From the NCBI GenBank assembly GCA_013362785.1, contig JABFVM010000011.1:1-38223 (forward strand): 38,223 nucleotides of DNA. The letters are read 5' to 3'. The notes below the pieces were generated by a model that was not told the origin of the DNA, searched no databases, and saw only the letters and a list, made by a program, of their open reading frames with translations. Made by a program: the position numbers and the translations under genes. How positions within the stretch are numbered: the stretch's first letter is position 1; each line of letters starts with the position of its first letter. This DNA comes from Streptomyces sp. (GTDB taxonomy: Bacteria; Actinomycetota; Actinomycetes; Streptomycetales; Streptomycetaceae). Shown piece by piece: positions 9,026 through 17,007 of the stretch.

Positions 9026-9814
9026 TCAGGATGTACCGGAATTGTCGGGCGGAGGGCTGGTCGCGGCCGACGGCAGGGTGTACGTCGGTGTCGGGGGCGG
9101 GGTCACCGGGGCGGCCGGAGCGGGGTCGACGGTCGGACCGGGCGGTGTGGGGGCCGGGGTGAGCGGAGGGGTGCTGTCGGCGACCATGTCGCGGGCCATG
9201 GCGTCGTAGTCGACGTACCCGGTGGCCTCCAGGACCGTGATGTGGTCAAGGACCGTGGTGTTGGCGTCGTCGGCGAGCTTGCGGACCAGGGAGTTGCGGG
9301 TACTGGCCCGTACCTGGGCGACGACCGAGAACACCTTGCCGTGCGCCAGCCGCAGGATGTTCGCGAACTGCCGGTCGTACTCCGCGCCCTGGGCCGAGTC
9401 GAGGGTCGCCAGCCACCCCTGCTGCTGCTCGGAGGGCTCGTTGGGCAGCGCGAGGCTCAGCTTCGCGGCGACGTCGCGTACCCGCTCGTCCAGGAACGTG
9501 TGCCCCTGGACGAGATGGCGCCCCGCGGTCCGTACGGCCTCGGTGGTGCCCTTCTGCTGCGCCTGCTGACCGGCCGGCAGCTCCCACAGGCCGGCCAGCC
9601 GGACCTTGGTGATGAACTCGCGGTCCAGTCCGGACAGCGGCCCGTACCCGGTCGAGACGGTCTCGGCGTTGAGTACGTCCAGGCCGGTCCCGGACCGGTC
9701 GGCGTACGACCAGATCGGGAAGATCATCGCCAGCAGCGTCGCCGTCAGGCCCGTGATGATGAGCCCGGTACCGCTGAAGATGCCTCGGCCGTTGATGGGT
9801 GGTCGCGGTCGCAT
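9026..9814 (-). CDS. DUF4142-family protein with N-terminal membrane anchor
   Basis: 262 residues from ATG 9814, preceded by AGGAGG at good spacing. An N-terminal hydrophobic helix (about 14-36) is followed by the DUF4142 ferritin-like helical domain: LDREFITKVRLAGLWEL, HLVQGHTFLDERVRDVAAKL and FSVVAQVRASTRNSLVRKLADDANTTVLDHI. The C-terminal 45 residues are Pro/Thr/Ala-rich, like a wall-spanning linker. The active domain would lie outside the membrane. No metal ligands stand out and no role is established. It lies between the TIGR04222 and MNIO genes on the same strand, but the 442-base gap to the MNIO gene makes co-transcription uncertain. Confidence 0.85.
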   Translation of the reverse strand: MRPRPPINGRGIFSGTGLIITGLTATLLAMIFPIWSYADRSGTGLDVLNAETVSTGYGPLSGLDREFITKVRLAGLWELPAGQQAQQKGTTEAVRTAGRHLVQGHTFLDERVRDVAAKLSLALPNEPSEQQQGWLATLDSAQGAEYDRQFANILRLAHGKVFSVVAQVRASTRNSLVRKLADDANTTVLDHITVLEATGYVDYDAMARDMVADSTPPLTPAPTPPGPTVDPAPAAPVTPPPTPTYTLPSAATSPPPDNSGTS

Positions 9815-10256
9815 GGTGCCTCCTGTTGCGGCACCGCACGTTAGTGCGCTTCGAGGGTTGGGTTGGCATATTACTTCGGGGTACACCGGTGCCTACGCCA
9901 ACTGCCGTACAGGAGCGAATGGTTGCAACGGGGGTCGATACGGGCGAATAGGGGAGTGAGGGGGCGTGACGGTTCGGGGCGAACGCGGGTGAAACGGTCG
10001 CTGTGTGTTCGCTGTGCGGCCGGGATGTTAATCCACGCACACTCGGGGAGGCTGGCCGCCTAGTCGCGGGGCGGCCGAGGGCGTACGCCGGGTACGTGGG
10101 GTGGATCGGGGCTTGGGCGGCTTGGCGGGGTGGGTCGGGTGCTTCGGCGGCGGCTGGGCCAGGGAGGTAGGGCGCTTGGGCGGTTGGGCGAGGTGGGTCG
10201 GGCGCTTGGGTGGCTGGGCGAGGTGGGCAGGGGGTGGCGGCTGAGCTCACCGCCGC
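9815..10256. other. Gene-free 442-base stretch with G/T-rich tandem repeats
   Basis: No convincing gene on either strand. The left part (9815-9960) is relatively AT-rich and should hold the promoter of the DUF4142 gene; an AT patch TAATAT (minus strand, about 9867-9872) is present but I see no matching -35. The right part (about 10110-10235) is a degenerate repeat of about 30 bases built on GGTGGGTCGGGCGCTTGGG and GGCTGGGCGAGG, two clear copies and one diverged. It lies directly downstream of the MNIO stop and could be a decayed coding end or a simple repeat expansion. Confidence 0.5.
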
Positions 10257-11999
10257 TCACCGCCGCAGCAGCACCCGCCGCGTGGCCCGGGCCAGCCGCA
10301 CCCCCGGCCGACGCGACCGCGGCCTCGGCCCCGACCGCTCCAACCACCACTCCCGCAACTCCGCCCGCACCCGTGCGTCTTCGAGCCGCCCCTCGGACAG
10401 CAGATACCCGGCGAAGTCCAGCGCGTCGCGCCGGTAGCCGTCGGACATCGGGTGTCCATGCGTGTACGCGACGAAGGCCCGCCGATATCCCTCCCCGAGG
10501 ATCACCGGCAACTCCGGCGCGACCTTCGCCACGACGTCCGCCCGCTTCCCGGCGAGCGCCCGAGCCTGCACCCCGAGCCGCACCCGGTCGAACCCCTCCG
10601 GCACCGGCGTCCCGGCGACCAGCGCGGACAACAGGGCGGCCTGCGCGAGAGCGAGCCGCTGCCGGGCGGGCTCTACGGGCACGGCGACGGACGCCGAACC
10701 CTGCTCGTCGGCTGCCGCCGGCTCATCTGCTGCCCCCGGCTCACTGGCTGCCGCCTGCTCATGGGCTGTCGCCTGCTCACCGGGTGCCTCCGGCTCACCG
10801 GGTGCCTCCGGCTCACTGGCCGCCGCCCGCTCACCGGCCGCCTCCGGTTCACCCGCCGTCCCCTGCCTACCCGCGACCTCCCGCGAGACAGCCGTGGACT
10901 CCCGCACGTCACCTGTCGGCTCCCCCGAGGTTCCCGCCGGCTCCCGCAAGTCACCCGCCGGCTCCCCCGAGGCTCCTGCGGCCTCCCGCAAGTCACCCGC
11001 CGGCTCCCGCAAGCCGCCCGTTGGCTCCCGCAAGCCATCCGTCGGCTCCCGCGAAGCTCCCACCGGCTCCCGCGAAGCCCCCGCCCCGGCGGTCGTCTCC
11101 GCACCACCCAGGCCCGCCGTCGACGTCGCGTCCGTCCGTGCGAAGGCCCTCTCCCAGGACGCCTCCCGCTCGGCGGCGCCCTTCTCCAGAGCGCCCCGAA
11201 TCGCCGTCAACTCCCGCTCCAGCTCGCCCGGCTCGGGGAAGTTCTCGTCCCGCTCCAGCAGCACGCCCGGCGGGGACACCCGGGAGGCGAGGTCGGTGAG
11301 GATGTCGAGGACCGGCTGGGGGACGGGGTGGGCGTGGCTGTCGTGCCAGACGCCGTCGCGTTCGAAGCCGCCCGCGACATGGACGTACGCGATGGCCTCC
11401 AGCGGCAGCTCGGCGAGCGCCTTGGCCGGGTCCTCGGCGCGGTTGACGTGGTTGGTGTGGAGGTTGGCGACGTCGATGAGGAGCCGTACGCCGGTGCGGT
11501 CGGCGAGCTCGTACAGGAACTGTCCCTCGGTCATCTCCTCGCCCGGCCAGGAGATCAGCGCGGCGATGTTCTCCACGGCGAGCGGCACGGGCAGCGCGTC
11601 CTGGGCGATGCGGACGTTCTCGCACAGCACGTCGAGGGCGTCCCGGGTGCGCGGGACGGGCAGCAGGTGCCCCGCCTCAAGCCGCGGGGACGCGGTCAGC
11701 GCACCGCCCGCCCGTACGAAGGCGATGTGCTCGGTGACCAGCGGCGACCCCAGTGCCTGCACCCGCTCGGCGAGCGCGGTCAGCCGGTCGGCGTCGGGTC
11801 GTTCCGCGCCGCCCAGTCCGAGCGAGACGCCGTGCGGGACGACGGTCACGCCGCGCTCCCGCAGCCGCAGAAGGGATTCCGGAAGGTGTCCGGGGCAGAC
11901 GTTCTCGGCGACGGTCTCGACCCAGTCGATGCCCGGCATGCGCTCCACGGCGTCCGCGATCTCCGGACGCCATCCGATCCCCGTGCCCAGTCGCTCCAT
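10257..11999 (-). CDS. DUF692/MNIO multinuclear iron oxidase fused through repeats to a C-terminal domain
   Basis: A 580-residue protein from ATG 11999 (GAGGAGGGGA just upstream). Residues 1-285 are a DUF692 TIM barrel, the family of MbnB-type mixed-valent iron oxidases that modify Cys or other residues in peptides. Candidate ligands are HGVSLGLGG (His56), TEHIAF (His91), VEN (Glu143), [10 protein letters not shown] (Asp176, His181, His184), HVAGG (His207), WHDSHAHP (219-224) and ERDENFP (Glu249). Then come about ten 7-residue repeats (310-379, REPxGxx) and nine 6-residue repeats (384-437, EPxAxx). The C-terminal 447-550 resembles DUF2063-type partner domains ([38 protein letters not shown]). 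A fused partner is my inference. No typical small Cys-rich precursor gene is visible nearby. Confidence 0.87.
   Translation of the reverse strand: MERLGTGIGWRPEIADAVERMPGIDWVETVAENVCPGHLPESLLRLRERGVTVVPHGVSLGLGGAERPDADRLTALAERVQALGSPLVTEHIAFVRAGGALTASPRLEAGHLLPVPRTRDALDVLCENVRIAQDALPVPLAVENIAALISWPGEEMTEGQFLYELADRTGVRLLIDVANLHTNHVNRAEDPAKALAELPLEAIAYVHVAGGFERDGVWHDSHAHPVPQPVLDILTDLASRVSPPGVLLERDENFPEPGELERELTAIRGALEKGAAEREASWERAFARTDATSTAGLGGAETTAGAGASREPVGASREPTDGLREPTGGLREPAGDLREAAGASGEPAGDLREPAGTSGEPTGDVRESTAVSREVAGRQGTAGEPEAAGERAAASEPEAPGEPEAPGEQATAHEQAAASEPGAADEPAAADEQGSASVAVPVEPARQRLALAQAALLSALVAGTPVPEGFDRVRLGVQARALAGKRADVVAKVAPELPVILGEGYRRAFVAYTHGHPMSDGYRRDALDFAGYLLSEGRLEDARVRAELREWWLERSGPRPRSRRPGVRLARATRRVLLRR
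10689..10850. repeat. Nine 18-base repeats in the MNIO gene (hexapeptide EPxAxx)
   Basis: On the minus strand residues 384-437 read as hexads of the type [18 protein letters not shown] and EPAAAD. They are imperfect at DNA level but keep an exact 18-base register. The encoded linker is acidic and Ala-rich. Confidence 0.85.
10863..11072. repeat. Ten 21-base repeats in the MNIO gene (heptapeptide REPxGxx)
   Basis: On the minus strand residues 310-379 read as heptads such as [28 protein letters not shown] and REPAGTS. The 21-base register is exact and several units are nearly identical at DNA level, suggesting recent expansion. Confidence 0.88.
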
Positions 12000-12334
12000 C
12001 GTCGTCCCCTCCTCGGCCTCTTCCGTACCCGCTGTCCCGTCTCCTCGGACGTGCCGGATGTGACGGGGTATGGCCCCGGCACCGTGATCCGAACCCCCCG
12101 GGGACGACCTTCAGAGCAACATTTGAGGTTGGCGCCCCCGCCCGGACACCGGACGCGCACCTCCGCCCGCGCCCCGAACCTCACGGCCACCACTGCCAGG
12201 AGGTACGGGCGCCGCGCCACGGATGTTCATCTACCGCGCCCGCGCAGCACGCCGTACAACTCTTTCGGCACCCGTGGACGTCTCATACGGCACGGGCACG
12301 AACCACACGAGGCGCTGCCGAGGGGGGACCCGCT
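12000..12334. promoter_or_regulatory. Divergent intergenic region between MNIO and ArsR-like genes
   Basis: 335 bases with no supported gene. It must carry the promoters of both divergent genes. I see the two ribosome sites at its ends (GAGGAGGGGA for the minus gene, AGGGGGGA at 12321-12328 for the plus gene) but no convincing -10/-35 pair and no long inverted repeat. Confidence 0.5.
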
Positions 12335-13354
12335 TTGTTACGTGTTCACTTCACCGCCGAGGACCTGGCACGCGTCACCGTCGCCACGGAGCTGGATCCG
12401 CTGTGGGAGACGATGCTCGGGGTCCAGCAGCTGGGCCAGGCCGTGCACGGGGTGCCCGCGCTGCAGGCCTGGCGGCGGCGGGCCCGGAGTGTCATCGGGC
12501 AGGCCGGTGCGGCCGCGGCGGTGCGGATGCTCGGCGCCCTGCTGCCGACCCGCGGCTACTTCCCGGACTTCCTCACCCCCGACGCGGCCGAGCACGGCCT
12601 CAGGTCCGGGCTGGACGCGATCCGCGGCACCCCGCCCGGGCGACTGAGACTCGAACTGGGACAGCTCGCGGGCGGCGCTCGGCCCCAGCGTCGGCCCCCT
12701 CCTGTCTGGGTGCGCAATCTCGCCTACGGGGATCGCGAGGGGATGGCCGATCTCACCCACGCCATCCGGGCCGTGCACGAGCGGGTGATCGCCCCCGACT
12801 GGACGGAGGCCGAGGCCCGGGTAGAGGGGGACCGCGCCCGGCGCGCACGGACCCTTCGGGACGCCGGGCTGCACGGTCTGCTCGGTTCGCTGAGCCCGCT
12901 CGTGCGGTGGGAGCCGCCGGTGCTGCACGTGGACTATCCGGTGGACCGCGATCTGCGGCTGGCCGGGCGGGGGCTGCGGCTGATCCCCTCGTACTTCTGC
13001 CGACGCGCCCCCATCGCGCTGGCCGACCCCCAACTGCGCCCCGTCCTCGTCTACCCCGTCGACCACGGCGCCTTCCGGGCCGCGCGGGACACCTCCGGGA
13101 CCACCCCGCAGGCACTGGCCGCGCTGCTGGGCCGCACGCGCGCGCGTACGCTGGCCGCGCTGCACGACGCCGCCACCACCGGTGAACTCGCCCGTCGGCT
13201 GCGCGTATCGCCCGCGTCCGCCAGCCAGCATGTGCACGTCCTGGTGGCCGCCAACCTCGCCCGCAGCCAGCGCGTCGGCAGTCAGGTGCTGCACACGCTG
13301 ACACCGCTCGGCGCCGCGCTGCTGAGCGGCGACTGTGCGCCACCGGAGCCATGA
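12335..13354 (+). CDS. ArsR-like winged-helix regulator with TTG start and TTA second codon
   Basis: A 339-residue regulator. Residues 1-240 form the N-terminal domain common to large actinobacterial ArsR-like proteins (start L-R-V-H-F-T-A-E-D-L). The C-terminal 70 residues are a winged helix: LAALHDAATTGELARRL, VSPASASQHVHVLVAANLA. The start is TTG at 12335 because AGGGGGGA is six bases upstream and the conserved domain begins exactly there; the open frame upstream lacks family sequence. Codon 2 is TTA, the rare codon read by the bldA tRNA in Streptomyces, so translation probably depends on developmental stage. Ligand and targets are unknown. It diverges from the MNIO gene, which it might control. 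Confidence 0.85.
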   Translation: MLRVHFTAEDLARVTVATELDPLWETMLGVQQLGQAVHGVPALQAWRRRARSVIGQAGAAAAVRMLGALLPTRGYFPDFLTPDAAEHGLRSGLDAIRGTPPGRLRLELGQLAGGARPQRRPPPVWVRNLAYGDREGMADLTHAIRAVHERVIAPDWTEAEARVEGDRARRARTLRDAGLHGLLGSLSPLVRWEPPVLHVDYPVDRDLRLAGRGLRLIPSYFCRRAPIALADPQLRPVLVYPVDHGAFRAARDTSGTTPQALAALLGRTRARTLAALHDAATTGELARRLRVSPASASQHVHVLVAANLARSQRVGSQVLHTLTPLGAALLSGDCAPPEP

Positions 13355-13485
13355 CCTGCGGTTTTCGGCCCCCGCTGAAACGTATGGTCCGTCCGGTGCG
13401 TCAACCCTCACCCTGTTGGTGCCGAAGACCGGGGGCTCGACCGGCCCCCGAGTGCGTCGCGGCACACCACATCCAGGGGGATCCC

Positions 13486-13950
13486 ATGGCTCTCCAGCGG
13501 CTCGTCACCCTCGCGTCCTCGGCCGCCATGATCGCGGCGGCCTCACTGTTCGGGCTGAGCGCCCAAGCCCAGGCCGCCCATGCCCAGGCCGCCGATATCC
13601 AAGCTGCCGATATCCAGGCTGCCGACGCCCAGGCCGCGCCCAGGGCCGGCTGTTCGTCGATCGGCGGCGGGAAGTACAACTGCCATGTGTGGAAGACGGC
13701 TTCCACCTGGTGGTGCACCACCACCGACCAGACCGACAGCTGCGACGGCGTCCCGGCCGGAATCCTGTACGGCGGCACGAACTACTTCTACTGCCAGATC
13801 TGGGGCCACGAGTTCAGGTACGGCAGCTACTACAACCACTACTGGGCCCGCACGGACGACGACAGCGGCAACAAGCGCGTCTGGCTCCCCGTCGTCTGGA
13901 TCAGCGGCGGCGTCAACGACGGCCCCATTCCCGGGCTCCCGTTCTGCTAG
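13486..13950 (+). CDS. Small secreted Cys-rich protein (SH3-like), with pentapeptide repeats
   Basis: 154 residues from ATG 13486 (AGGGGGA upstream). It has a Sec signal peptide (about 1-27), then five pentapeptides of the type A-x-x-Q-A. The mature domain (about 54-154) has six cysteines (GCSS, NCH, WCT, SCD, YCQ and final PFC) and many aromatic residues: TNYFYCQ, YYNHYWARTDDDSGN, VWISGGVNDGP, GLPFC. The pattern resembles small secreted SH3-like proteins of Streptomyces; I cannot assign a ligand. It lies 86 bases before the peptidoglycan hydrolase gene on the same strand and may be expressed with it. The repeats sit just after the likely signal-peptidase site. Confidence 0.8.
   Translation: MALQRLVTLASSAAMIAAASLFGLSAQAQAAHAQAADIQAADIQAADAQAAPRAGCSSIGGGKYNCHVWKTASTWWCTTTDQTDSCDGVPAGILYGGTNYFYCQIWGHEFRYGSYYNHYWARTDDDSGNKRVWLPVVWISGGVNDGPIPGLPFC
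13561..13635. repeat. Five 15-base repeats in the secreted protein gene
   Basis: Units at 13561, 13576, 13591, 13606 and 13621; the third and fourth (GCCGATATCCAAGCT and GCCGATATCCAGGCT) differ by one base. They encode AQAQA, AHAQA, ADIQA, ADIQA and ADAQA. Confidence 0.85.
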
Positions 13951-14036
13951 GGCCTGTCGTCACAATCCCGCCTGCCCGGCCCGGACCCCGTACCACGTCT
14001 CCGCACTCGCCCTCTCCAGTGAAGGAACGCCCCCAC

Positions 14037-16259
14037 ATGGCAGACGAGTTGGTCCTGCGCGCCCAGAGATTCGTCAACCAGACCTACGGCGACAAGATCG
14101 GCATGACCGTGGAGGAGAACGGCCGTACCGGATGGAGCACCATGTACGCCCTGACCAGGGCGCTGCAATGGGAGCTCGGCATCAGCCCGGTCTCGGACTC
14201 GTTCGGCCCCACCACCCTGCGCACCCTGACGCAGAGGTTCCCCCGGCTCAACGCCACCACCGTGCCGTCGGCGAACTTCTGCCGCATCATCCAGTCCGCG
14301 ATGTACTGCAAGGGCTACGACGGCGGCGACATCGACGGCATCTACAACGAGAACGTCCAGGCCGGCATCAGCAGGATGAAGCGGGACATGGGCGTCGACG
14401 GCGTATACCCCGGCTCCGATCTGACCCCGAAGGTCTTCAAGGGCCTGCTGAACATGGACCCCTACGTCGTCGTCAAGTACGGGGACCGGCCCGGCGACGA
14501 GGACATCCGCTCGATCCAGCGCTGGCTCAACGGGCGGTACATCCACCGCCAGGACTTCTTCGTGATCCCCTGCGACGGCCACCACTCCCGTGACGTGGCC
14601 AAGTCCATGCTGTTCGCCATCCAGTACGAGCTGGGCATGGCCGACGGCGTGGCCAACGGTGTGTTCGGACCCGCGACCCAGGCGGGCCTCAAGCAGCACA
14701 CCCTCACGGTCGGCAGCACGGGCACCTGGGTGAACCTGTTCACCGCCGGCATGATCCTCAACCAGCGGCCGCACATCGCGTTCAGCGGCACCTTCACCTC
14801 CGAGCTGTCCTCGCAGGTGTTCGAGTACCAGGACTTCCTCCAGCTCTCACTGAGCGGCGACGGCGACTACTCCACCTGGGCGTCCCTGCTGGTCTCCTAC
14901 GGCGACCAGTCCCGCTCGGGCTCCGCCTGCGACTGCGTCACCACCATCACCGAGGCCCGCGCCCAGGCCCTGCGGTCCGCCGGCTACTTCCGTGTCGGCC
15001 GCTACCTGTGCAACGTCCCGGGCGGCCGGGACAAGATGATCAAGCCCGGTGAGCTCCAGACCATCGCGTCGAACGGCCTGAGCTGCTTCCCGATCTACCA
15101 GACCTTCAGCAACGGCGCGTCCTACTTCAACTACAACCAGGGCACCCGAGACGGCCTGGACGCGATCGACTGGGCCAAATACCACGGCTTCAAGGACGGC
15201 ACCCGTATCTACTTCGCCGTCGACTACGACGCCTACGACCACGAGGTCACCTCCAACATCCTCCCGCACTTCAGGGGCATCCACCGCGCGGTGCAGGAGA
15301 ACTCCCGCTACCGGATCGGCATTTACGGCCCGCGCAACGTGTGCCGCAGGGTGCGTGAGGCCGGGTACACCGACGCCAGCTTCGTCTCCGACATGTCCAG
15401 CGGGTTCTCCGGGAACCTGGGCTTCCCGATGCCCGGCGACTGGGCCTTCGACCAGATCGCCACCGTCACCGTGGGGTCCGGTGCCGGGGCCATCGAGATC
15501 GACAAGAACATCGTCTCCGGACGTGACCTCGGGCAGAGCAGCTTCGACCCCGGTGCCAGCACCGTCGGGCTGGACGTCGACTTCAACCCGGCGTACCGGG
15601 ACGCGATGCTCCAGGAGGTGCGCTCGTACCTGGAGTCCATAGGGGTGCCCGAGACCGGCGGTGACGGCTGGACCGACAAGGACTGGGCGACCCTCGGCGG
15701 CATCTCCAACACCAAGGCGTTCGAGCTGGTCCTCTCCGCCGACTGGCTGTTCACCTCGCTCGCCCGTCAACTCCGGCTGCGCAAGGCCCTGATCCAGGCT
15801 CCGGTGCTGTGGGAGCTGCGCAAGCTCAACCCGCTGGACTTCGCCGCCGACACCGCCGTCAAGACAGGTGTGAAGGACGACTGCAGCACCGGCTGGGGCC
15901 AGATCTTCGCCTGGGTGGCGATCGAGGCCAGGAACTACTGCGTCCGGGAGGGCATCATCAACGGCCCGATCCTGGACCGGGGCCAGGACCTGGGATCGGT
16001 GTGGACCCAGCTGAACGAGGACGCGATCTACAACATCAAGACGGCGTCCTACCTGACGATCTACAACGCCCACCAGATCAGCCGGCCCCGACCGGCCCCG
16101 GACACCAGCGAGTCCGACTCCGAGATGATCCTCGCCCGCTACAACGGCCCCCTCACGGTGGACGGCAAGCCGAACGAACCCGCCCTGGAGTACGGCCGTC
16201 AACTCATGGGCCTGTACCGGGTGCTGGAGAAGTACTACCGGCTCTCCCGCAATCAGTGA
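14037..16259 (+). CDS. Large peptidoglycan hydrolase: PG-binding-like repeats plus DUF1906 glycoside-hydrolase-like domain
   Basis: 740 residues from ATG 14037 (GAAGGAA upstream). The first 290 residues contain about four peptidoglycan-binding-like units, each with a small helix bundle around a D-G-x-F/Y-G type turn (DSFGPTTLRTL, DGIYNENVQAGI, NGVFGPATQAGL, SGTFTSELSSQV). About 295-503 is a DUF1906/Rv2525c-like GH25-type barrel: ACDCVTTITEARAQAL, FRVGRYLCNV, IYFAVDYDAYD (candidate acidic centre), IGIYGPRNV, WAFDQIATV. The last 225 residues contain CSTGWGQIFAW and later ILARYNGP near the end, a spacing reminiscent of lytic transglycosylases (inference). No N-terminal signal peptide is visible, which is odd for a wall enzyme. 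The following Tat-signal gene begins 31 bases later. Confidence 0.85.
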   Translation: MADELVLRAQRFVNQTYGDKIGMTVEENGRTGWSTMYALTRALQWELGISPVSDSFGPTTLRTLTQRFPRLNATTVPSANFCRIIQSAMYCKGYDGGDIDGIYNENVQAGISRMKRDMGVDGVYPGSDLTPKVFKGLLNMDPYVVVKYGDRPGDEDIRSIQRWLNGRYIHRQDFFVIPCDGHHSRDVAKSMLFAIQYELGMADGVANGVFGPATQAGLKQHTLTVGSTGTWVNLFTAGMILNQRPHIAFSGTFTSELSSQVFEYQDFLQLSLSGDGDYSTWASLLVSYGDQSRSGSACDCVTTITEARAQALRSAGYFRVGRYLCNVPGGRDKMIKPGELQTIASNGLSCFPIYQTFSNGASYFNYNQGTRDGLDAIDWAKYHGFKDGTRIYFAVDYDAYDHEVTSNILPHFRGIHRAVQENSRYRIGIYGPRNVCRRVREAGYTDASFVSDMSSGFSGNLGFPMPGDWAFDQIATVTVGSGAGAIEIDKNIVSGRDLGQSSFDPGASTVGLDVDFNPAYRDAMLQEVRSYLESIGVPETGGDGWTDKDWATLGGISNTKAFELVLSADWLFTSLARQLRLRKALIQAPVLWELRKLNPLDFAADTAVKTGVKDDCSTGWGQIFAWVAIEARNYCVREGIINGPILDRGQDLGSVWTQLNEDAIYNIKTASYLTIYNAHQISRPRPAPDTSESDSEMILARYNGPLTVDGKPNEPALEYGRQLMGLYRVLEKYYRLSRNQ

Positions 16260-16290
16260 CAGCGACCGAGACCTCAAGGAGACGACGAGC

Positions 16291-16947
16291 GTGACAACTG
16301 GCATGGCAGACATGACCCGACGCGATGTCGTCAGGCGTACGGCCGCCCTCGGCACCGTGGTTCTGGCGAGCGGCTCCCTACTGGCCCTGCCCACAGTGGC
16401 GTCGGCCGCCGAGAGACCCGGCCCCGGCGCCGCACCGGGACGGCCGACCTCGCCCAACGGCTGGGAACTGGAGGAGAGAGCCAACGACGTCTCCACGGTG
16501 TGGACGCGCCGCGCCCCTGGCACCCCCTGCGACCTGGACGTACGCCTCGGCGACGTGGAGACCGTCCTGGTGCATGTCGTGCGGCGCTTCCACTACGAGA
16601 TCGACGAACTGCGCGCCGGAGACCTGACCGGCTGGCGCGCACCGTCCCGGGTGCGGCTGGACCGGGCGGAGGGCAACCAGGCCTCCGGTACGGCCGTCGC
16701 GATCCGGCCCGGCTCCTACCCGCCCGGCGTGCAGGGAGGGTTCTACCCGCCCCAGCTCCTGGTGGTCCGCGACATCCTCGCCGAGTGCGACGGCGTCGTA
16801 CGGTGGGGCGGGGACGACGGCCGGCCCTACGAGGCGCTGTTCTCCATCGGTGTACCGCCCGGTGACAAGCGGCTGACGACGCTCGTGGCCAGACTGCGCA
16901 CCTGGGCCGAGGAGCCCGGCAAGGGCCCCGGAACCCCCGTGGCGTGA
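16291..16947 (+). CDS. Tat-exported protein of unknown function
   Basis: 218 residues from GTG 16291 (AAGGAGA upstream). The N-terminus carries a twin-arginine signal, TRRDVVRRTAALG, followed by a hydrophobic stretch and an A-S-A type cleavage site near residue 40, so the protein is exported folded. The mature part (WELEERANDVSTVWTRR, VLVHVVRRFHYEIDEL, YPPGVQGGFYPPQLLVVRDIL, VVRWGGDDGRPYEALFSI) does not match a family I know. It is rich in beta-type stretches. It lies 31 bases after the peptidoglycan hydrolase gene and is followed by a terminator, so the two are likely co-transcribed and may act together in the wall. Confidence 0.8.
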   Translation: MTTGMADMTRRDVVRRTAALGTVVLASGSLLALPTVASAAERPGPGAAPGRPTSPNGWELEERANDVSTVWTRRAPGTPCDLDVRLGDVETVLVHVVRRFHYEIDELRAGDLTGWRAPSRVRLDRAEGNQASGTAVAIRPGSYPPGVQGGFYPPQLLVVRDILAECDGVVRWGGDDGRPYEALFSIGVPPGDKRLTTLVARLRTWAEEPGKGPGTPVA

Positions 16948-16972
16948 CCTGAACCGCCGCTTCACCTCGATC

Positions 16973-17007
16973 GACGCCCCGAAGCCGACACCAGGCTTCG
17001 GGGCGTC
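16973..17007. terminator. Hairpin terminator after the Tat-signal protein
   Basis: Perfect 14-bp stem: GACGCCCCGAAGCC (16973-16986), 7-base loop, GGCTTCGGGGCGTC (16994-17007), followed by TTCTGTCCTGT. It separates the wall-enzyme unit from the biosynthetic cluster and is a natural left boundary for that cluster. Confidence 0.88.

Noticed and set aside
9863..10063. Possible 66-residue Arg-rich plus-strand gene upstream of the DUF4142 gene
   Set aside because: No ribosome site, atypical codon use and no resemblance to MNIO substrate peptides.
10060..10350. Possible 96-residue minus-strand gene overlapping the MNIO end
   Set aside because: Low-complexity Pro/Ser/Arg translation, no ribosome site, overlaps a real gene.
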